64,000 bases of DNA, taken from contig CANLWK010000003.1 in NCBI GenBank assembly GCA_947494805.1, positions 496,001 to 560,000 of the forward strand, in the 5' to 3' direction. The stretch's first letter is position 1. Every line of letters starts with the position of its first letter. The notes under the pieces are model-generated. The model was not told where the DNA came from, ran no database searches, and saw nothing but the letters and a program-made list of their open reading frames with translations. The DNA comes from an uncultured Croceitalea sp. Its GTDB lineage: Bacteria > Bacteroidota > Bacteroidia > Flavobacteriales > Flavobacteriaceae. Of the stretch, positions 46,731-56,171 are shown piece by piece. Made by a program: the position numbers and the translations under genes.

Positions 46731-47396
46731 ATGTTATTACAGTTAAACAATATTTTCAAATGGGTCAATTCAGGCGGCCAACGTATTTTTCTTTTAAAGG
46801 ATATCAATCTTGAAGTTGAAGAAGGAGAGTTCATTTCAGTCATGGGCCCATCAGGTTCGGGGAAGTCTACCCTACTTAACGTTATCGGAATGTTAGATGG
46901 TTTTGATGAAGGCGAATATCATTTTCTTGATGAATCCGTGCACAACTTGAAAGAGAAACACCGTTCCAACCTTTATAAAGAGTATATCGGCTTTGTATTT
47001 CAATCGTATCATCTCTTGGATGAACTTACCGTTAAAGAAAATCTAGAAATGCCCTTGCTTTACAAAAAGTATAAAGGGGCCGAACGCAAAGCCATGGTAG
47101 CCGATATGCTCGATCGATTTAATATCGTAGGTAAGAAAGATTTGTTTCCGACGCAGTTGAGTGGTGGACAACAACAGCTTGTCGGTGTGGCAAGGGCACT
47201 GATTGCCAATCCGAAATTAATTCTGGCAGATGAGCCCACAGGAAACCTGAATTCGCAACAAAGCGAAGAGATTATGGCACTTTTCAAAAAGTTGAATGAA
47301 GAAGATGGGGTAACCATTATTCAAGTGACCCACTCTGAAAAAAACGCGGCCTATGGTTCACGAATCGTCAATTTATTGGATGGCAGAAAAGTTTAA
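46731..47396 (+). CDS. ABC transporter ATP-binding protein, MacB/LolD type (ATPase 2)
   Basis: The 221-residue ATPase has Walker A GPSGSGKST (39-47), Q-loop FVFQSYHLLDEL, Walker B LILADEPTGNLNS and H-loop VTHSEK. The signature reads LSGGQQQLVGVARAL: the usual Arg after GGQQQ is Leu. ATPase 1 keeps the Arg. The core SGGQ is intact, so ATP hydrolysis should be retained. It closes the array 38 bp after P10, and a hairpin follows. Confidence 0.92.
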   Translation: MLLQLNNIFKWVNSGGQRIFLLKDINLEVEEGEFISVMGPSGSGKSTLLNVIGMLDGFDEGEYHFLDESVHNLKEKHRSNLYKEYIGFVFQSYHLLDELTVKENLEMPLLYKKYKGAERKAMVADMLDRFNIVGKKDLFPTQLSGGQQQLVGVARALIANPKLILADEPTGNLNSQQSEEIMALFKKLNEEDGVTIIQVTHSEKNAAYGSRIVNLLDGRKV

Positions 47397-47403
47397 GAAT
47401 GAC

Positions 47404-47435
47404 AAACCCGTGAGGTTTTGACACCTTGCGGGTTT
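47404..47435. terminator. Bidirectional hairpin between ATPase 2 and the FAD oxidoreductase gene
   Basis: AAACCCGTGAGGT (47404-47416) pairs with ACCTTGCGGGTTT (47423-47435) except for two positions. It lies between convergent genes. The T-run after it is short, so termination strength is uncertain. Confidence 0.5.
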
Positions 47436-47452
47436 AGATTATACAAAGATAT

Positions 47453-48565
47453 TTAGGGCATTTCGGCCAACTCTTTGCCCACTAGGCTTCCAATGGCAAT
47501 ACCCATACCGCCCAATCGTACACCGCAGTAGACATTTTCGGACAGTTGTTCGATTACTGGTTTTTTCTGCTTGCCGACGCCCATGATACCACTCCATCGT
47601 TGGTCAATCTCAAATGATTTATGGGGTAGAATAACCTCACGTAGCAATCGCTCCAGCTCGGTTTGCACCAAATCGGTTTGCCCAAATTCTGTTGTCTCTT
47701 CGGTTTTAAAGTCCAAATTGCGTCCGCCTCCAAAAAGGATTCGGTCATCAATATTCCGAAAGTAATAATAGCCCTCATCAAAGTGAAAAGTACCCTGAAC
47801 ACTCAAATTCTTAATAGGCTTGGTTGTCAAAACTTGCGCTCTTGCGGGCTGCACCTGTTCTTTCAAAAGCCGAGCGGCAAAACCATTGGTGGTCACTAAA
47901 AGTTTGTTGGTTTCAAATTTGAACTTATCGGTCACTACATGAACTTGATTTCCTGTTTCTTCAAAACTTTCTACCGTAATTCCATTCAAAATTTGAACAT
48001 TGCGTTTAAGAACCAACGCCAAAAGGCATTGCATCATTTTGCCTGTGTCAATTTGGCCCTCTTCAGTATGCGTAATGACATGCTTATAAATATGTTCAAA
48101 ACCAAAAGTGTTCGGTGTGGTTTTAAAAACTGCTTTACCAAATACCGGTTGCAGTAATTGATTCAGGCTGTCAAGCGATCTGTGGCACTTCTCAAAAAGT
48201 ATTTCATCCGTTTTCAAAAAGAGTTCGTGTCCGCCAAGTTGTTCATAACCCAAGGCCTTGTCCCCTAAAGTTTCGCGAAGTAATTGAACACCCTTAAAAC
48301 GCTGTTCTACCAATTGCGCCACTTCTTCTTCGGAATGATTTTCAAAATCAGCCAGAACCTCTGAAATGCTTCCAAAACAGGCAAATCCCGCATTCTTTGT
48401 ACTTGCGCCCTGTGGTAATATCCCCTGTTCAAGCAGTAAGATCTTGGCTCTGGGAAATCGCTTTCTTAACTGCAAGGCAGTGTTCAGGCCAACGATTCCG
48501 CTTCCTACAACGGTAAAATCTATATTTGAAAGCCACGATTTGTATTCCCAATAGCTGAGTTCCAT
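47453..48565 (-). CDS. FAD-dependent oxidoreductase, DadA/glycine-oxidase type
   Basis: A 370-residue flavoprotein of the DAO fold. The FAD-binding dinucleotide motif is VVGSGIVGLNTALQLRKRFP near residue 19, followed by LLLEQG. The C-terminal GVRLGGMGIAIGSLVGKELA segment is the second FAD contact. The family oxidises amino acids or other secondary amines; the substrate is not deducible. No signal peptide is present, so it is cytoplasmic. It follows the envelope-protein gene with 15 bp between and may be co-transcribed with it. Confidence 0.82.
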   Translation of the reverse strand: MELSYWEYKSWLSNIDFTVVGSGIVGLNTALQLRKRFPRAKILLLEQGILPQGASTKNAGFACFGSISEVLADFENHSEEEVAQLVEQRFKGVQLLRETLGDKALGYEQLGGHELFLKTDEILFEKCHRSLDSLNQLLQPVFGKAVFKTTPNTFGFEHIYKHVITHTEEGQIDTGKMMQCLLALVLKRNVQILNGITVESFEETGNQVHVVTDKFKFETNKLLVTTNGFAARLLKEQVQPARAQVLTTKPIKNLSVQGTFHFDEGYYYFRNIDDRILFGGGRNLDFKTEETTEFGQTDLVQTELERLLREVILPHKSFEIDQRWSGIMGVGKQKKPVIEQLSENVYCGVRLGGMGIAIGSLVGKELAEMP

Positions 48566-48580
48566 TAAACTAAAGTACAG

Positions 48581-50005
48581 CTATAATTCGGGTTCTTTAG
48601 CAGCGGGATCTTCCTTCTTGTTCAATGCAAAAAATACCTGCGACAGAATATTGATATGGTCTTCGACCGCATTGATGTTGCCTTCTACCTGAATCTCGTT
48701 TTCAGCTTCTTGCCAAGCCTGAACCCGCATATTGTATAAGACAGAAAAGAGTTCTTGTGTCTGGGCAATGGCCAAATCTTGTTGTAATCGTTGAAAATCA
48801 GTTTGTACATTAAAAAAATACGAGCTTACTTTTTGTTGTGGTACGATCGTATCGTGTTCGGTGCTGAAACCGGCTCTTGAACTTTGTTCAACCAACTTCA
48901 ATTGATATAAGGGAAAGGGTTCAAAAATTCCGTTTTCAGATAGCGCACCGACTTCTGAAAAATAATGCTGTAGTTTTTGTTCTTGAAGACCTAAGTCCAG
49001 ATGTAACACGGGCACTTCTTTTTCTTGAACGGTTTTCTGTGCTATTTTCTCAAAGTTGTCATCATAACCATAGGTGATGGCCGTGTCTTTTTGAACTGTT
49101 CTTCCGGCAATAGAAAAACTCAAGCTGCCATCAAGGGGCTGTATAATTTTAGAAGGGTCTAAATTGTTTTTTCCAAAGAAAGGCAAGTTGCTCAAACGTT
49201 TCGCAAATTCTTCCTTTATTGAAGCTTCCGTTAAATTCAAATCGTAATGAAAAGAAAGCGAAGAATTGGCATAGCTGGGGACAGTGATTTCTTTGGCAAA
49301 CGGCGAGTCTGCTTGGTGCGCTCCTTTCAAAACTGCGCTTCCGTCTTCAAAGGTAAGACCAGATACTCCTTTACCGTTCGTGTAAACCACATGCGCCTCT
49401 AGGCTTTTGATAGCACTTAATAAGGGATGATTCGTGTCGCTTATGGTTTTTTCGCCAACCAATAGCTCTTCAAAAACATGTACAACACTTTGATTCTCAA
49501 TTTTTGGCGCGAGAGCGACGGCCAATTTTTCACTGTTCCATGCCAAAGCAATATTCCTGTTCTTGAAAAAAGCCAATTGATAACCTTCGGGGCCATCATT
49601 TTTATCAGTACGAACTTTACCCGCTATTTCATTGTTGATGAACGTTTGAAAATCATTGGAATCGTATATTTTGAAAACTGTGAAAAGTGTGTTGCCCACA
49701 TCGGGCATGGTAAAAAACAAAAGGTTATGAGGCATTAACTCTACCCCCTTGCCGGTAGAAGCTTTGTTATCATCTTTTGCTTTGCTACGTGAAGAGCCAC
49801 TGTTTTTGTAATAGTAACTTGGCGCACTTAACGCATCTAGCATCAAGGTTTTCTTAATGTCGTGAATGCCTATTTTGACCACGGAAACCGCATCTTGATG
49901 TACCACTCCTTTTAGAGAACTGCTGTTTTGGTATGCCGTATAGCCATAATAGCCCAAAACCAAAGCGGCTAGCATAAGTACAACAACTTTTACTGATTTC
50001 TTCAT
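48581..50005 (-). CDS. Uncharacterised membrane-anchored protein
   Basis: A 474-residue protein with one N-terminal hydrophobic segment (residues ~6-25: VVVLMLAALVLGYYGYTAY) acting as signal anchor, and a large extracytoplasmic part. A Ser/Lys-rich low-complexity stretch lies near residues 68-85. I recognise no domain. It starts 3 bp after the stop of the next upstream gene and has a similar mixed alpha/beta composition, so both may belong to one exported family. Function unknown. Confidence 0.68.
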   Translation of the reverse strand: MKKSVKVVVLMLAALVLGYYGYTAYQNSSSLKGVVHQDAVSVVKIGIHDIKKTLMLDALSAPSYYYKNSGSSRSKAKDDNKASTGKGVELMPHNLLFFTMPDVGNTLFTVFKIYDSNDFQTFINNEIAGKVRTDKNDGPEGYQLAFFKNRNIALAWNSEKLAVALAPKIENQSVVHVFEELLVGEKTISDTNHPLLSAIKSLEAHVVYTNGKGVSGLTFEDGSAVLKGAHQADSPFAKEITVPSYANSSLSFHYDLNLTEASIKEEFAKRLSNLPFFGKNNLDPSKIIQPLDGSLSFSIAGRTVQKDTAITYGYDDNFEKIAQKTVQEKEVPVLHLDLGLQEQKLQHYFSEVGALSENGIFEPFPLYQLKLVEQSSRAGFSTEHDTIVPQQKVSSYFFNVQTDFQRLQQDLAIAQTQELFSVLYNMRVQAWQEAENEIQVEGNINAVEDHINILSQVFFALNKKEDPAAKEPEL

Positions 50006-50008
50006 GGT

Positions 50009-51991
50009 CTACTCCATCAATTTGTCAATAAGGTTCATGAAATAAGCTAAACTGTTCTTATGACCTTGAGCTGGTGTTTTTAAAACAAGTTCTCCGGTCA
50101 TTGCATTGCCCTTGATCTTTGAGAAATTGACACGCAGGTCTTCGGTGTTATTGGTCAAAAAATCGATATTGCTTCGCAATTCCCTTGGGAATGCTTCTGA
50201 TGGTATTTTAGAAACTATGTTTTTTCCATTAATGTAAAAGCTTGTTGCACTTTTACTGATGTCTTTTTTCAATTGACCAGATAGTTTTGACCTATAGGTG
50301 CCATTCTTTATCTGTGTTAAATGGGTCTCGGAACTACCAATGAAAATGGTGTTGTCTTTGTACATGGCATAGATGTCAAAAGGAGTCGATCTTGTTTTAC
50401 TGATATGGTACATGCCATTTTCAAAGGCGACCTTATTTTCTAAAACCCCAATTTTCATGAAGTTTCGAAACAACTTCTCTTCTTCAGAAGTGAATAAGAA
50501 CAAAAAATCAGGAACGGTCTCCGTTTTCGTTTTTTCGACCTCTTTATAGTTGTAGTCTTCATCATATTCGTAATCGGTATAGGTGACTTCTTTTTCGCGC
50601 AGATCTGTAAGCAATAAGAGCATATCACCGCGTAAAATCTTTGAAGCGCCTTCCTCATCGATCAATAATGAAAATAATCGTGTGACCGACGAAGATGCTG
50701 CGGCAATGGTAGCGGCCTTATCATTGGTATTGGTCGCTTTGGTGTCAAACATAGTTTCAACCAACTCGGGATATGCCTCTAAAATACCTTTTGTGCTAAG
50801 GTTAACACTCATATAGCCCAATAATCGGTCTTCATTGATATAGCCCAAAAAATTCTTGTTGAACTTGCCTTCATACATCGGTTTGTAGGCCTTGGCCATT
50901 TTGTCGCTCATGGTGTAATCTAGACCCATTACGGCTTGCTCTTTTTCAAAGTTGAGTCTGCCGGTTATGGTCATGCCTCCATACAGTTCATCAAGATTTA
51001 AAAATTCATATGGGTTTGTTGGCCCCAATAATCGTTTCGGAAGCGCACTTTTGTATATCTGGGCAAAATCATTCACCCAAACCGTTGCTTCATCATCACC
51101 TTTGCCCATACTTTTTTTATAGCCGCTGTTTTGAAGGATACTTTTACTGGGTGCTCCATTGAGCAACTGTTTGGCATAGGCCAATGTAGTTGTCTGTAGC
51201 GCTTTCATAGCGGTCTCTCGTCTTGCTTCTCGTTCAAGCCTTCTTTTCTCGCGTTCTGCTTCTGCCTTTTTGTATGCATCGCTCTGATAATAATCGTAGG
51301 TCGTATCCGGTGTTTCTTCGATTACCTCTTCTATGACTTCAGTAGTTTCATCGTACACAAATTCGGCAGCAACTTGGCCACCCTCTTCAATTGTTTCAAC
51401 CCTATCGATTGCATCTTCTGAAACTTGCTCAACAGCCTCTTCAACAACTTCTACCGCTACCTCATCGGCTACTGGCGGCACACTATGGTCATTATAATCA
51501 AAATACCCATAATCATTATAATCTTCGTTTTGGTCACTTGGTATGACCACGAGCATCGTAGTCTTGTTCCACATGGCCACAATACCATCATAAGAATCTT
51601 GCACATAAGAAACCGTTCCATCTTCTACAATTTTATCACGCTCACGAGGAAATAGCTTTAAAATGTTATCGGTATCAGAAAACGGAATCATGAATGTATT
51701 GTAAAAAACCCCTTCTTTGGTCTCTAAGAAATAGTAAAAGTTTTCATTTACGTTCAACCCAAGGTCTTCGATAGTTGCCATTTCCCCTTTGGTTTCCCTA
51801 TCAATTTCTTTTGCGATTTGCTGTCCCAACCTCGAACTTGAAAACTCCCTCAATGAGAGTAGTTCCATAACATTTCTGCCTTTTATGGTAACCACTACAT
51901 TAGCGTTGCTTGGTATTTTTTTGGCCAAGTCTTGCGCTTGAACAGCTACGGCAAGAACAAGGGTGAAAATGAAAGTGTATACGTTCTTCAT
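50009..51991 (-). CDS. Uncharacterised exported protein with acidic insert
   Basis: A 660-residue protein with a signal peptide (residues 1-19, ending VAVQAQ) and an N-terminal part beginning LAKKIPSNANVVVTIKGRNV, reminiscent of DUF4836-like Bacteroidota exported proteins; this link is from memory and tentative. Between about residues 165 and 270 lies a long Glu/Val-rich low-complexity insert, then a charged helix rich in Glu, Arg and Lys. The rest is beta-rich. It is the middle gene of a tightly packed three-gene envelope cluster. Confidence 0.7.
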   Translation of the reverse strand: MKNVYTFIFTLVLAVAVQAQDLAKKIPSNANVVVTIKGRNVMELLSLREFSSSRLGQQIAKEIDRETKGEMATIEDLGLNVNENFYYFLETKEGVFYNTFMIPFSDTDNILKLFPRERDKIVEDGTVSYVQDSYDGIVAMWNKTTMLVVIPSDQNEDYNDYGYFDYNDHSVPPVADEVAVEVVEEAVEQVSEDAIDRVETIEEGGQVAAEFVYDETTEVIEEVIEETPDTTYDYYQSDAYKKAEAEREKRRLEREARRETAMKALQTTTLAYAKQLLNGAPSKSILQNSGYKKSMGKGDDEATVWVNDFAQIYKSALPKRLLGPTNPYEFLNLDELYGGMTITGRLNFEKEQAVMGLDYTMSDKMAKAYKPMYEGKFNKNFLGYINEDRLLGYMSVNLSTKGILEAYPELVETMFDTKATNTNDKAATIAAASSSVTRLFSLLIDEEGASKILRGDMLLLLTDLREKEVTYTDYEYDEDYNYKEVEKTKTETVPDFLFLFTSEEEKLFRNFMKIGVLENKVAFENGMYHISKTRSTPFDIYAMYKDNTIFIGSSETHLTQIKNGTYRSKLSGQLKKDISKSATSFYINGKNIVSKIPSEAFPRELRSNIDFLTNNTEDLRVNFSKIKGNAMTGELVLKTPAQGHKNSLAYFMNLIDKLME

Positions 51992-51993
51992 GG

Positions 51994-52686
51994 TTATTTT
52001 GAATTGATCAGTTTTACTTTATTCTTAATTGTTTTCTCTCCGAGGATAAACGACATGGCATCAACGCGCAACATTACCGCCTTTTTTGAAGGTGCTATTT
52101 TCGCAATGGTATTTGATGTTTCTTCTATCTGGTCTTCAAATCGATAAATCGCGGTAAAGCTCGCATCTTGAAAGACTTTTTTATCCTCTTTTTTTAAATA
52201 ATCAAAAGACTTTTTGATACTTGCATCGTAGGTGAACTTTCGTTCAAAAACCTTTTCAGTTGCGTTATAAGCAAAGTTTGAAGTTTCAAATTTGGTGCTC
52301 TCACGTTTGTTCTGCTCTTGGATCAAATGTGCAGTAATACCGTTCAGGCTTTCAATGCTCTCAAAATCACAGGACACCGAAAAGATATAGTTCTCAAAAT
52401 CTTTGGTCTGCTTGATGTTGGTAATGCCCTTGGACTTTTTTAGGTGGGCCATAACATCATTCAGGGCAAGTTCAATATCATCTTCTGAAGGTACTTTATA
52501 GCCATTGATGCTGTCCAATAGCATAATAGAGGCCAACTTGGTCTTACTCTTGCTCATATTCACGGTAATGAGCATCGTTCCACTACCGTCTTTTTTGAGG
52601 TTGATTTCTTCGAGGATATCAAAGCAGCTACTGTTCAGAACTAACAGTGTTACTAAAAACAGGTACGTCAAGCTTTTTTTCAACAT
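51994..52686 (-). CDS. Lipoprotein of unknown function
   Basis: A 230-residue protein with a lipobox LNSSC (lipidated Cys21) after a short hydrophobic signal. It then shows NLKKDGSGTMLITVNMSKSK, a beta strand pair seen in several Bacteroidota lipoproteins of unknown role. It is first in the cluster, with 2 bp to the next gene, so the three envelope proteins are very likely made together and may form a complex. A possible -7 promoter element lies upstream at 52754-52761. Confidence 0.72.
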   Translation of the reverse strand: MLKKSLTYLFLVTLLVLNSSCFDILEEINLKKDGSGTMLITVNMSKSKTKLASIMLLDSINGYKVPSEDDIELALNDVMAHLKKSKGITNIKQTKDFENYIFSVSCDFESIESLNGITAHLIQEQNKRESTKFETSNFAYNATEKVFERKFTYDASIKKSFDYLKKEDKKVFQDASFTAIYRFEDQIEETSNTIAKIAPSKKAVMLRVDAMSFILGEKTIKNKVKLINSK

Positions 52687-52753
52687 TGTCTGCAGTTGGT
52701 TGCGGTTACATAACCTTATTAATGCATTAAAATTGTGTGCTTATTTAACAATT

Positions 52754-52761
52754 CAAAACTA
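52754..52761 (-). promoter_or_regulatory. Possible -7 element of the envelope-protein operon
   Basis: On the minus strand TAGTTTTG matches TAnnTTTG exactly and lies about 68 bp before the lipoprotein ATG. No convincing TTG is seen at -33. Confidence 0.3.
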
Positions 52762-52824
52762 TTTTATTTGAAAGCCGTGTACATACCTGAAAACCGTGAA
52801 ATTGCACTACTCATATTCGGGGTA

Positions 52825-52853
52825 ATAAAAAAGCCCCGATGTATCGGGGCTTT
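52825..52853 (-). terminator. Intrinsic terminator after accC
   Basis: On the minus strand AAAGCCCCGAT pairs with ATCGGGGCTTT (11 bp, 2-base loop), continued by TTTTTATTA. It starts 6 bp past the accC stop. Confidence 0.9.
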
Positions 52854-52858
52854 AGTCA

Positions 52859-54214
52859 TTATTCGTCTTTATACTTTTCGTCCATTTCAAAGTCTTCCAT
52901 AAACTTGGTGGTATAATTACCTGCCAGATAATCAGGATGATCCATTAGTTGTCTATGAAACGGAATCGTAGTCTTAACCCCTTCAATAATAAACTCGTTT
53001 AGGGCGCGGCGCATTTTATTAATGGCCTCTTCACGTGTTTGCGCTGTCGTAATCAATTTGGCGATCATAGAGTCATAATTCGGCGGAATCGAGTAGCCAC
53101 TATACACATGGGTGTCTAAACGAACACCATGGCCTCCGGGCATATGCAAAGTGGTTATGCGCCCAGGTGACGGCCTAAAGTCGCTGTATGGGTCTTCTGC
53201 ATTGATACGGCATTCTATGGAGTGTAATTTCGGAAAATAATTCTTTCCAGAAATTGGAACCCCAGCTGCAACCAAAATCTGCTCACGAATCAAATCATAA
53301 TCTACAACCTGTTCCGTAATCGGATGCTCTACTTGAATACGGGTATTCATTTCCATAAAGTAGAAGTTTCGGTGTTTGTCCACCAAAAATTCTACCGTTC
53401 CAGCTCCTTCGTACTTAATATATTCAGCGGCCTTTACCGCAGCAGCGCCCATATCATCACGAAGTTTATCGGTCATGAACGGCGAGGGCGTTTCTTCGGT
53501 CAGTTTTTGGTGGCGACGTTGTACCGAACAATCACGTTCTGATAAATGACATGCCTTACCATACTGGTCACCAACAATCTGAATTTCAATATGGCGTGGT
53601 TCTTCAATCAGCTTCTCCATGTACATGCCTCCGTTGCCAAAGGCTGCAGTGGCTTCTTGTACGGCGCTTTCAAAACCCGCTTCTAAGTCTTCTTCTTTCC
53701 AAATGGCCCGCATCCCTTTACCACCACCACCGGCGGTAGCTTTAATCATTACAGGATAGCCCATTTTCTTGGCCGTCTTTATGGCATCTGCAACATCTTT
53801 CAATAAACCTTCTGAACCAGGTATGGTAGGTACACCAGCCTTTTTCATGGTTTCTTTTGCGGTCGCCTTGTCTCCCATTCGGTCGATTTGGTCTCCTGAC
53901 GCCCCTATAAACTTAATTTCGTGTTCCGCACAGATTTTTGAAAACTTAGAGTTTTCAGACAAAAATCCGTACCCTGGGTGTATCGCATCAGCGTTGGTTA
54001 TTTCTGCCGCTGCTATAATATTCGGAATTTTCAAATAGGATTCACTGCTCGGTGCAGGGCCAATACATACGGCCTCATCTGCAAAACGGACATGCAAACT
54101 CTCTTCATCGGCTTTTGAATAGACCGCAACGGTTTTAATGCCCATTTCTCGGCAGGTACGAATAACACGAAGCGCTATTTCGCCCCTATTTGCAATTAAT
54201 ACTTTTTTGAACAT
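52859..54214 (-). CDS. accC: Acetyl-CoA carboxylase, biotin carboxylase subunit
   Basis: ATP-dependent carboxylation of the biotin on AccB, first half-reaction of malonyl-CoA synthesis. The 451-residue protein has [19 protein letters not shown] at the start, the ATP-grasp glycine loop [12 protein letters not shown] near residue 160, and [16 protein letters not shown] at the catalytic centre. An in-frame ATG at 54238 adds eight residues and is rejected in favour of the family start. It follows accB with 75 bp between. Confidence 0.96.
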   Translation of the reverse strand: MFKKVLIANRGEIALRVIRTCREMGIKTVAVYSKADEESLHVRFADEAVCIGPAPSSESYLKIPNIIAAAEITNADAIHPGYGFLSENSKFSKICAEHEIKFIGASGDQIDRMGDKATAKETMKKAGVPTIPGSEGLLKDVADAIKTAKKMGYPVMIKATAGGGGKGMRAIWKEEDLEAGFESAVQEATAAFGNGGMYMEKLIEEPRHIEIQIVGDQYGKACHLSERDCSVQRRHQKLTEETPSPFMTDKLRDDMGAAAVKAAEYIKYEGAGTVEFLVDKHRNFYFMEMNTRIQVEHPITEQVVDYDLIREQILVAAGVPISGKNYFPKLHSIECRINAEDPYSDFRPSPGRITTLHMPGGHGVRLDTHVYSGYSIPPNYDSMIAKLITTAQTREEAINKMRRALNEFIIEGVKTTIPFHRQLMDHPDYLAGNYTTKFMEDFEMDEKYKDE

Positions 54215-54289
54215 AGCTTTTAAAATTTCAAATCTCAAAATCCAAATCCCAATGTCGGATTATGGTGCTTGGAGTTTGTAATCTTAGTG

Positions 54290-54775
54290 TTAGGATGGGT
54301 CAACCAAAAATAGAGGTTGGTCAAATTCAACAGGAGATGAGTCGTCAACCAAGATTTTGACGATTTTGCCCGAGACTTCAGATTCGATGTCATTAAATAG
54401 CTTCATTGCCTCAATTACGCAAAGTACATCGCCTTTATTGATGTCTTGCCCAACTTCTACAAATACAGGTTTATCGGGTGAAGGTTTTCTATAAAACGTA
54501 CCGATAATTGGTGACTTTATTGTAATATATTTAGAATCATCTTCAGCTGGTGCGGCAGGAGTGGCCGGTGCGGCCGGTTCACTGGCTGCTGGAGCAGGTG
54601 CAGCGGCCATTGGCGCTTGCGCCATTGGTATTTGCTGTACAATTGTTGTTTCTGGTGTAGAAGTATGACTACCTGTTCTTATGGTAATCTTAATGTCTTC
54701 CATTTCTAACTTCACTTCACTTGCGCCAGATTTGGCAACAAATTTTATCAAGCTTTGAATTTCTTTAATATCCAT
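54290..54775 (-). CDS. accB: Acetyl-CoA carboxylase biotin carboxyl carrier protein
   Basis: Carries the biotin shuttled between AccC and the carboxyltransferase. The 161-residue protein has a helical N-terminal domain, an Ala/Pro-rich flexible linker (about residues 48-80), and the biotinyl domain with K125 in the canonical EAMK motif. It lies 21 bp after fabH and before accC. Confidence 0.96.
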   Translation of the reverse strand: MDIKEIQSLIKFVAKSGASEVKLEMEDIKITIRTGSHTSTPETTIVQQIPMAQAPMAAAPAPAASEPAAPATPAAPAEDDSKYITIKSPIIGTFYRKPSPDKPVFVEVGQDINKGDVLCVIEAMKLFNDIESEVSGKIVKILVDDSSPVEFDQPLFLVDPS

Positions 54776-54796
54776 TGAATTTGATTTAGTTAGTTT

Positions 54797-55792
54797 TTAT
54801 GAATTGTATGCCCATTTTAAATAAATGGAGCCCCAAGTGAATCCGCCACCAAACGCGGCAAAAACCAAGTTGTCTCCTTTTTTCAATTGCTTCTCATAGT
54901 CAAATAATAGCAAGGGCAAGGTTGCTGAAGTAGTGTTTCCGTAACGATGAATGTTCATCATCACTTTGTCATCTTCAACACCCATTCGTCGGGCTGTAGC
55001 GTCTATAATACGCTTGTTTGCCTGATGGGGCACCAACCATTGCACATCGTCATGTGACAACTTGTTGCGCTCCATTATTTTTGCAGATACATCGGCCATA
55101 TTTGAAACGGCAAACTTGAACACAGACTTACCATCTTGGAATACATAGTGTTTTCCACTTTTAACGGTCTCTTCTGAGGCAGGCATTATGGAGCCTCCAG
55201 CGTCCATCTTTAAAAAGTTTCTTCCAATACCGTCAGAACGCAAATACTCGTCTTGAAGCCCTAGACCTTCATCATTGGGTTCAAACAAAGCGGCACCAGC
55301 GCCATCACCAAAAATAATACAGGTGGTTCTATCGGTATAATCTATGATTGAAGACATCTTGTCTGCCCCTATCAACAATACTTTTTTATATCTGCCAGAT
55401 TCAATATAGCTCGATGCGGTAGACATTCCATAAAGGAAACTTGAACATGCCGCGGACAGGTCATACGAAAAGGCATTCACTGCACCGATTTCTGAAGCGA
55501 CATATGCTGCTGTTGAGGCAACCAACATATCAGGGGTGGCCGTAGCAACCAATACCAAGTCAATTTCATTGACGTCTAGGTTTTTTTTGGCAATGAGGTC
55601 CTTTGCTGCCCTTATGGCCAAGTACGAAGTTCCTTCGCCCTCCTCTTTTAAAATTCTACGTTCTTTGATACCGGTTCTGGTGGTAATCCATTCGTCGTTG
55701 GTATCGACCATGGTTTCCAAGATCTGGTTGGTCAACACAAAGTCGGGAAGATAAGCTCCCACAGCTGTAATCGCTGCTGTTTTTTTATTCAT
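54797..55792 (-). CDS. fabH: Beta-ketoacyl-ACP synthase III
   Basis: Condenses acetyl- or branched-chain acyl-CoA with malonyl-ACP to start fatty-acid synthesis. The 331-residue thiolase-fold enzyme shows the Cys in DLSAACSSF, His in VPHQANKRI and Asn in IHRYGNTTSA, the FabH catalytic triad. DEWITTRTGI near residue 35 is the family N-terminal motif. In the order DUF177-rpmF-fabH-accB-accC it sits where many bacteria keep plsX/fabH next to rpmF. Confidence 0.95.
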   Translation of the reverse strand: MNKKTAAITAVGAYLPDFVLTNQILETMVDTNDEWITTRTGIKERRILKEEGEGTSYLAIRAAKDLIAKKNLDVNEIDLVLVATATPDMLVASTAAYVASEIGAVNAFSYDLSAACSSFLYGMSTASSYIESGRYKKVLLIGADKMSSIIDYTDRTTCIIFGDGAGAALFEPNDEGLGLQDEYLRSDGIGRNFLKMDAGGSIMPASEETVKSGKHYVFQDGKSVFKFAVSNMADVSAKIMERNKLSHDDVQWLVPHQANKRIIDATARRMGVEDDKVMMNIHRYGNTTSATLPLLLFDYEKQLKKGDNLVFAAFGGGFTWGSIYLKWAYNS

Positions 55793-55907
55793 CAGAATGT
55801 CCGTTTTTAGTCAAAAAAGCTTGAAATTGACTCAAAAGTGACGAAAAGTAGTGATTTTTTGCGACTTTTTGTGCCAAAACTCATTTTTTGAAATGAATTG
55901 ATTCCAT

Positions 55908-55939
55908 AAAAAAACTCCCGTTCGTGTTGAAACGGGAGT
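55908..55939 (-). terminator. Intrinsic terminator after rpmF
   Basis: On the minus strand ACTCCCGTT pairs with AACGGGAGT (8-base loop), followed by TTTTTTTAT. It separates rpmF from fabH, so fabH-accB-accC probably also have their own promoter. Confidence 0.85.
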
Positions 55940-55964
55940 CTAAGTTATTCAGACAGCATAAAAC

Positions 55965-56165
55965 CTATGCTGCTGTTTCTTCTTCAGTTGCATCAATCAA
56001 TACTTGACCTCTGTAATACAATTTGCCTTCATGCCAGTGTGCTCTGTGGTATAAGTGCATTTCACCAGTTGTTGAGTCTTTGGCGATAGTTGGCGCGACC
56101 GCTTTGTAATGCGTACGTCTTTTATCTCTTCTGGTTTTTGATATTTTTCTTTTAGGATGTGCCAT
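55965..56165 (-). CDS. rpmF: 50S ribosomal protein L32
   Basis: A 66-residue ribosomal protein starting [19 protein letters not shown], the L32 signature, with an acidic C-terminal tail typical of Bacteroidota. The zinc-binding cysteines found in some L32 proteins are absent (C-minus form). It starts 6 bp after the DUF177 gene, the usual coupling. Confidence 0.96.
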   Translation of the reverse strand: MAHPKRKISKTRRDKRRTHYKAVAPTIAKDSTTGEMHLYHRAHWHEGKLYYRGQVLIDATEEETAA

Positions 56166-56171
56166 TGTTCC

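Noticed and set aside
55861-55880. Minus-strand TTGGCACAAAAAGTCGC upstream of fabH, resembling a sigma-54 -24 box.
   Set aside because: The distance from GG to the next GC is 12, not 10 bases, and a fatty-acid synthesis gene is an unlikely sigma-54 target.
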